From: Candidatus Aminicenantota bacterium
Lineage (GTDB): Bacteria; Acidobacteriota; Aminicenantia; Aminicenantales; Saccharicenantaceae
Length of the DNA: 64,000 nucleotides
Reading direction: 5' to 3'
Assembly (NCBI GenBank): GCA_026393975.1
Contig: JAPKZD010000016.1
Span: 1-64,000, forward strand
Shown: positions 59,462-64,000 of the stretch, one piece after another
Layout of the letters: each line of letters opens with the position of its first letter
How positions within the stretch are numbered: position 1 is the stretch's first letter
Translations under genes and position numbers: made by a program
The notes under the pieces: model-generated
Database searches by the model: none
What the model was told of the DNA's origin: nothing
What the model saw: only the letters and a program-made list of their open reading frames with translations

Positions 59462-61839
59462 TTCACGCGGGAGGGCGGGTCGCTGAGACCGAGGAGGCCC
59501 TGGATGATAACCCGGGCGACTCGTTTCGCGTCCTTGCCGCTTTCGTTCGTCGCGCCGACGCAAGAGGGACAGCCGTCCCGGCAGGGGCAGGCCTCGAGCG
59601 TCTTCAGACTGTGCTCGAGGAGGCGCGACTCGAGGGCGAAGAGAGACGGGCTGAGCCCGATCCCGCCCGGGTAATTGTCGTAGATGAAGATGTTCGGCTC
59701 GAAGTCCGGGTCCATGGTGACGGGCATCTCCTCCTGGCCCTGGACCGCCGGCCGGGCCAGCAGGGCCCGCGGCGGCAGGGATTCGCCGGTCGAGTTGTCG
59801 CCGATCGACACGCCGACGTCGTGGAGGTCGCACATCATGAACAGCGGCGAGACGTGATGGAGGAGGTAGGCCAGCCCGAAGAGCCCGTTGACCCTCTGCT
59901 CGGCCGGGAAGGGGATCGCCTGCATGAGCGCCGACGGTACGGTCAGCCAATAGGCCGTCGTATGCATCTCGTTCTGGGGCAGGGTCAGTTCGCCGGACCC
60001 GACGTTCTCCATGGTGTGGAACTTGATCTTCTTGAACCCGACGACCTGGGTCGCGACGTGGACCTCGCCGTGGGAAACGCGCCCCGCCTCGAGGCCCTTC
60101 TTGTCGAAGATGTCCAGGATGGTGATTTTGGTGTAGTCGATGGCGTCGGTGTAGTAGTCGATGTCGGTCTTCTTGACGTAAGCCTTGCGCTCCTCGAAGT
60201 CGAGCTTCTCGACGAAGTACTGCTCGCCCTCGACGATGTAGATGGCCTTGGGGTGGAGGGCCGTCAGGGCCGAGGTGAAGTCGACCTCGGCGATGACCCG
60301 GGCCTCTCCCGTGATGTCGACGACGACGAAGTTGTCCGAGCTGATGCTGCGCAGGCTGATGGCAGCGGCCGGGTAGGCCTCCGAGGTCCAGAACCACTTG
60401 TCCTTGGAGTGGTGGAGGAGCTTGTCCTCCTCGAGGAAGTTGAGGATCTCGCCGATCTCGGCCCGGCCGAATTTCTCGCCGTCCTCGAAAGGCAGCTCGA
60501 AGGCGGCGCACTCGATGTGGCTGACGAGGATCGACAGGTTGTCCGGGTTGATGAGGGCCATCTCGGGCGACTTGGAGAAGAAGTACTCCGGGTTGTTGAC
60601 GATGAACTGGTCGAGGGGCGAGCTCGTCGCGACGAGGACGGCCGCGGACAGGCCCGTCTTGCGCCCGGCCCGGCCAGCCCTCTGCCAGGTGCTGGCAATC
60701 GTCCCCGGGTAGCCGGCCAGCACGGCGACGTCGAGCGTCCCGATGTCGATGCCGAGCTCGAGCGCGTTGGTCGAGACGACGCCCAGGATCTCGCCCGACC
60801 GGAGGCCCTTCTCGATCTCCCGCCTTTTCAGCGGCAGGTAGCCGCCCCGGTAGCCGCGGACGAGGCCCTCCTTCTGGATCGACGTCTCGATGTCGGCCTT
60901 GAGGTAGGTCAGGAGCACCTCGGTGATGAGCCGGCTCCCGGCGAAGACGATGGTCTGGAGGCCGTTCTTGAGGAAGATCGAAGCGATGCGCCGCGACTCG
61001 TTGACGTAGGAGCGGCGGATACCCAGGGCCGCGTTGACCACGGGCGGCGTGTAGAAGACGAAATACTTCCCGCCCCGCGGCGCGCCGTTGTCGTCGACGA
61101 GCACGACCGGCGCTTCGATCATCTTCTCGGCCATCTCGGCCGGGTTGGCGATCGTGGCTGTGCACAGGATGAACTGCGGGTCGGAGCCGTAGAAGCGGGC
61201 GATCCGCCGCAGGCGTCTCAGGACGTTGGCCAGGTGGCTGCCGAATATGCCGCGGTAGTTGTGGAGCTCGTCGATGACGATGTACTTGAGGTTCTCGAAG
61301 AGCTTGATCCACTTGGTGTGGTGGGGGAGGATGCCGGCGTGGAGCATGTCGGGGTTGGTCAGGACGATGTGACCGCGGGCCCGGATGGCCTTGCGCGCGT
61401 CCTGGGGCGTGTCGCCGTCGTAGGTGAAGACGCGGATCTCCTCGGGGAGGCGCCCGTTGACGTCGTCGAGCTCGGCCTGCTGGTCCTGGGACAGGGCCTT
61501 CGTCGGGAAGAGGTAGAGCGCCCGCGCCGAGGGGTTCTTGAGGATGGCGTCGAGGACCGGCAGGTTGTAGCAGAGCGTCTTGCCGGAGGCCGTCGGCGTG
61601 ACGACGACGATGTTCTTGCCCTCGCGGAGCGCTTCCCAGCTCGAGCGCTGGTGGGAGAAAAGCGACGTATATCCCTTGGCCACGAGGGCTGCGCGGAGGG
61701 CCGGGTGGACGTCGTCGGGGTAGTCCCGGTAGATGCCCTCCTGGGCCGGCAGGTGCTTGATGGCCCGGATGGAATCGCTCTTGTAGCCGATGTCCTTGAG
61801 GAGCTCGAGCGACCTGAGGATCTTCTCTTCGTTGGACAT
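59458..61839 (-). CDS. DEAD/DEAH-box helicase with DUF1998 domain (YprA/MrfA type)
   Basis: A 793-residue superfamily 2 helicase. Motifs: HQRSSWEAL, TPTASGKTLCYNLP (Walker A), VIDELHNYRG (motif II, DELH), CTATIANP, VVSTNALELGIDIG and QRAGRAGR. The C-terminal DUF1998 region ends with ACPCRDGCPSCVG, the four-Cys metal site of MrfA/YprA, a 3'-5' helicase for mitomycin-type DNA damage repair. Its TAA lies inside the 29-bp palindrome. Confidence 0.92.
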   Translation of the reverse strand: MSNEEKILRSLELLKDIGYKSDSIRAIKHLPAQEGIYRDYPDDVHPALRAALVAKGYTSLFSHQRSSWEALREGKNIVVVTPTASGKTLCYNLPVLDAILKNPSARALYLFPTKALSQDQQAELDDVNGRLPEEIRVFTYDGDTPQDARKAIRARGHIVLTNPDMLHAGILPHHTKWIKLFENLKYIVIDELHNYRGIFGSHLANVLRRLRRIARFYGSDPQFILCTATIANPAEMAEKMIEAPVVLVDDNGAPRGGKYFVFYTPPVVNAALGIRRSYVNESRRIASIFLKNGLQTIVFAGSRLITEVLLTYLKADIETSIQKEGLVRGYRGGYLPLKRREIEKGLRSGEILGVVSTNALELGIDIGTLDVAVLAGYPGTIASTWQRAGRAGRKTGLSAAVLVATSSPLDQFIVNNPEYFFSKSPEMALINPDNLSILVSHIECAAFELPFEDGEKFGRAEIGEILNFLEEDKLLHHSKDKWFWTSEAYPAAAISLRSISSDNFVVVDITGEARVIAEVDFTSALTALHPKAIYIVEGEQYFVEKLDFEERKAYVKKTDIDYYTDAIDYTKITILDIFDKKGLEAGRVSHGEVHVATQVVGFKKIKFHTMENVGSGELTLPQNEMHTTAYWLTVPSALMQAIPFPAEQRVNGLFGLAYLLHHVSPLFMMCDLHDVGVSIGDNSTGESLPPRALLARPAVQGQEEMPVTMDPDFEPNIFIYDNYPGGIGLSPSLFALESRLLEHSLKTLEACPCRDGCPSCVGATNESGKDAKRVARVIIQGLLGLSDPPSRVN

Positions 61840-61850
61840 GGGGCTATCCC

Positions 61851-61879
61851 ATCCTAGCCAAATCGTGCCTGACCGTCAA
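61851..61879 (-). promoter_or_regulatory. Sigma-70 promoter of the DUF1998 helicase gene
   Basis: On the minus strand TTGACG (61879-61874), 17 bp, TAGGAT (61856-61851). The ATG follows 11 bases later. Confidence 0.7.
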
Positions 61880-61899
61880 CAAAGCCCCCTGTCTTGTGA

Positions 61900-61905
61900 T
61901 AAAAT
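61900..61905 (+). promoter_or_regulatory. -10 box (TAAAAT) of uvrA
   Basis: TAAAAT ends nine bases before the uvrA ATG, with a weak -35 (CAACAA) 17 bp upstream and no Shine-Dalgarno. It is divergent from the helicase promoter, so two repair genes share this control region. Confidence 0.5.
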
Positions 61906-61914
61906 AGATCGATT

Positions 61915-64000
61915 ATGCTCGACGAAATACGCATCAAGGGGGCGGCCCAGCACAATTTGAAGCACATCGACGTGTCGCTGCCCCGGAATAAGCTGATCGT
62001 CGTCACCGGCCCGTCCGGCTCGGGCAAGTCTTCCCTCGCCTTCGACACGATCTTTGCCGAGGGCCAGCGCCGCTACATCGAGTGCCTCTCGGCCTACGCC
62101 CGGCAGTTCATCGACCAGATGGAAAAGCCCGATGTCGAGTCCGTCGAGGGCATCTCGCCGGCCATCTCGATCGACCAGAAGACGATCTCGGCCAATCCGC
62201 GCTCGACCGTGGGTACCATCACCGAGGTCTACGACCTCTTCCGTCTCCTCTTCGCCCGCGTCGGGACGCCCCACTGCCCGAGCTGCGGCCGGGTCGTCAG
62301 CTCCCAAACCCCCGAGGAGATCCTGAAGAGGATCGCCGAGAGCGCCTCCGGCGAGAAGGTCCGCATCCTGGCCCCCGTGATCAAGGGGCGCAAGGGCGAA
62401 TACCAGCGCCTCTTCGAGCGCCTCCGGAAAAAAGGCTTCCTCAGGGCCCGCGTCAACGGCACTCTCCGCGACCTCGAGGACGACATCCCGCTCGAGAAGA
62501 ACCGCAAGCATACGATCGAGGTTCTCGTCGACACGATCAAGGTCGGCCCCGACTCCGAGCGGCGCCTCCGCGAGGCCGTCGCAAAAGCCCTCGGGGTGTC
62601 GGAGGGGGAGGTCCTCGTCGTCGGCGACGCCGGCCGGGAACGCTTTTTTTCCCTGACGCTCCTCTGCCCTTACTGCGAAGTCAGCCTGACGGAACTCGAG
62701 CCCCGCAATTTCTCCTTCAACAGCCCGTACGGCGCCTGCCCGAAATGCCACGGGCTCGGCCACGAGACGACGCGCAACGAATGGGGAGAGGTCGAGCTGA
62801 CCGACGCCGTCTGCCCCGATTGCGGCGGAGCCCGGCTGAAAAAGGAGAGCCTGTCGGTCCGGATCGGCGGCCGGAACATCCACGAGATCGGCGAGCTCTC
62901 CATCCGCGACCTCCTCGCCGCGTGCGCCAAGCTCGAGTTCCCGGCCGCGGAAACCCTCATCGCCGGGAAGATCCTCAAGGAGATCTCCTCCCGCCTGGCC
63001 GTCATGGAGGAGCTGGGGATGTCCTACCTCCAGCTCAACCGGACGACCTCCTCCCTCTCCGGCGGCGAGGCCCAGCGCGTTCGCCTTGCGGCCCAGGTCG
63101 GCGCCCGGCTCCGCGGCGTCCTTTACGTCCTCGACGAGCCCACGATCGGGCTCCACCAACGGGACAACGGCCGCCTCATCAGCCTCCTCCGGAGCCTCCG
63201 CGACGAGGGCAACTCGATCATCGTCGTCGAGCACGACGAGCAGACCATCCGGGCCGCCGACTTCGTCCTCGACCTGGGGCCCGGGGCCGGCGAGGCCGGC
63301 GGTTTCAAGGTCGCCGAAGGCCCGCTCGCCGCCATCCTCGACTCCCCCGATTCGCTGACGGCCCAGTATCTCCGCGGCGAGAAGACCGTGCCCGTCCCGG
63401 CCGCCCGGCGTCGGCCCGCCGGCTGGCTCGTCGTCCACAAGGCCCGCGAGCACAACCTCAAGGGGATCGACGTCCGCATCCCCCTCGGCGTGATGACGGC
63501 CGTGACGGGCGTCTCCGGCTCCGGCAAGAGCACCCTCGTCTACGACATCCTCTACAAGGCGCTCGAAAACCGGCTCTATAAGGCCCGTCAGCGCGTCGGA
63601 GCCCACGAGAAGATGGAAGGCATCGACGGCATCGACAAGGTCGTCGCCGTCAACCAGAAGCCGATCGGGCGCACCCCCCGCTCGAACCCGGCGACCTACA
63701 CAGGGCTCTTCACCGCCCTCCGCGACCTCCTGGCCAGGACCCCGGAGGCCCGGGCGCGCGGCTACGCGTCCGGCCGGTTCAGCTTCAACGTCGCCGGCGG
63801 ACGGTGCGAGGACTGCGAGGGCGCCGGCGTCAAGAAGATCGAGATGCATTTCCTCCCCGACGTCTTCGTCACCTGCGATCGCTGCGGCGGGAAGCGCTAC
63901 AACAAGGAGACCTTGGCCGTCACCTACAAGGGGAAGACGATCGCCGACTACCTGGCCATGACGGTCGACGACGCCTACGAGCTCCTCAAGGCCTACCCCC
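61915..64000 (+). CDS. uvrA: Excinuclease ABC subunit A (3' end outside window)
   Basis: The damage-recognition ATPase of nucleotide excision repair; 695 codons are visible. Seen: first Walker A TGPSGSGKSS (31-40), RRYIECLSAYARQF, a UvrB-binding region (about 115-235), zinc cysteines CPYC and CPKCHGLG, signature SSLSGGEAQRVRLA, Walker B LYVLDEPTIGLH, then the second ATPase with GVSGSGKST and CEDCEGAG. Between GLG (about residue 281) and CPDCGGARL (C300) there are fewer than 20 residues, where E. coli UvrA has about 110, so the insertion domain is absent. The frame is open at base 64000. Confidence 0.95.
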   Translation, partial: MLDEIRIKGAAQHNLKHIDVSLPRNKLIVVTGPSGSGKSSLAFDTIFAEGQRRYIECLSAYARQFIDQMEKPDVESVEGISPAISIDQKTISANPRSTVGTITEVYDLFRLLFARVGTPHCPSCGRVVSSQTPEEILKRIAESASGEKVRILAPVIKGRKGEYQRLFERLRKKGFLRARVNGTLRDLEDDIPLEKNRKHTIEVLVDTIKVGPDSERRLREAVAKALGVSEGEVLVVGDAGRERFFSLTLLCPYCEVSLTELEPRNFSFNSPYGACPKCHGLGHETTRNEWGEVELTDAVCPDCGGARLKKESLSVRIGGRNIHEIGELSIRDLLAACAKLEFPAAETLIAGKILKEISSRLAVMEELGMSYLQLNRTTSSLSGGEAQRVRLAAQVGARLRGVLYVLDEPTIGLHQRDNGRLISLLRSLRDEGNSIIVVEHDEQTIRAADFVLDLGPGAGEAGGFKVAEGPLAAILDSPDSLTAQYLRGEKTVPVPAARRRPAGWLVVHKAREHNLKGIDVRIPLGVMTAVTGVSGSGKSTLVYDILYKALENRLYKARQRVGAHEKMEGIDGIDKVVAVNQKPIGRTPRSNPATYTGLFTALRDLLARTPEARARGYASGRFSFNVAGGRCEDCEGAGVKKIEMHFLPDVFVTCDRCGGKRYNKETLAVTYKGKTIADYLAMTVDDAYELLKAYP

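Noticed and set aside
59422-61857. 811-codon open frame on the plus strand
   Set aside because: It is antisense to the DUF1998 helicase, whose motifs are unmistakable. Its translation is low-complexity Asp/Glu/Val/Gly typical of reverse frames in GC-rich genes.
61876-63849. 657-codon open frame on the minus strand
   Set aside because: It is antisense to uvrA, which shows both Walker A motifs and the zinc cysteines.

Overview
The window is high-GC DNA from a Gram-negative bacterium. It carries LPS and envelope genes (gmhA, lptE, an lptC/lptA-like gene, lptB, murJ, a full tolQRAB-pal-cpoB set), type IV pilus genes, and housekeeping genes (leuS, holA, rpsT, ftsY, recJ, rpoN, ribDEBA, ssb, uvrA). 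The mix of a regulatory-type PTS with rpoN, DUF362 and alpha/alpha-toroid proteins, and PqqD/radical-SAM peptide clusters fits the Acidobacteriota/Aminicenantes neighbourhood. That placement is inference; there is no rRNA here and I see no tRNA, CRISPR array or transposase.

Layout. 0-1.3 kb: two near-identical pilin genes, with a scrap of an NtrC/PilR-type regulator and a textbook sigma-54 promoter between them. 1.4-4.7 kb: toroid protein, DUF362 protein, PlsC, GmhA. 4.7-11.8 kb (minus): a secreted coiled-coil protein and a minor-pilin operon fimT-pilV-pilW-pilX-pilY1. 11.9-22.4 kb (minus): an aminotransferase fused to a P-loop domain, flotillin, RNase PH, a second coiled-coil protein, ComEC, a secreted M20 peptidase and small membrane proteins. 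22.7-25.5 kb (minus): a BtuCDF-type importer bracketed by two inverted MITE-like repeats. 26-32.7 kb (plus): leuS-lptE-holA, rpsT, murJ-dtd. 32.8-38.3 kb (plus): a ribosomally synthesised peptide (RiPP) cluster. 38.3-42.7 kb (minus): ftsY-ribD-ribE-ribBA-HEAT. 42.7-53.5 kb (plus): recJ, lptC/A-like, lptB, rpoN, hpf, ptsN, hprK, rapZ, manX-like IIA, ptsH, ptsI. 53.5-59.1 kb (minus): cupin, ssb and the Tol-Pal genes. 59.2-61.8 kb: a truncated permease fragment, a 29-bp palindrome and a DUF1998 helicase. 61.9 kb to the end: uvrA, cut by the window edge.

The most interesting region is the RiPP cluster. It has three radical SAM/SPASM enzymes (the first fused to an HprK-like kinase domain), a PqqD-type recognition protein, an S24/S26-type peptidase and a 60-residue, six-cysteine precursor peptide behind its own strong sigma-70 promoter. 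Other notable points: the aminotransferase/P-loop fusion, the duplicated pilin locus, seven genes whose -10 box ends only 8-11 nt before the start codon (near-leaderless mRNAs), and homopolymeric G tracts in two promoter spacers and in cpoB. RpoN, encoded at 47-48.5 kb, is the sigma factor expected to read the pilin promoter at 0.6 kb.
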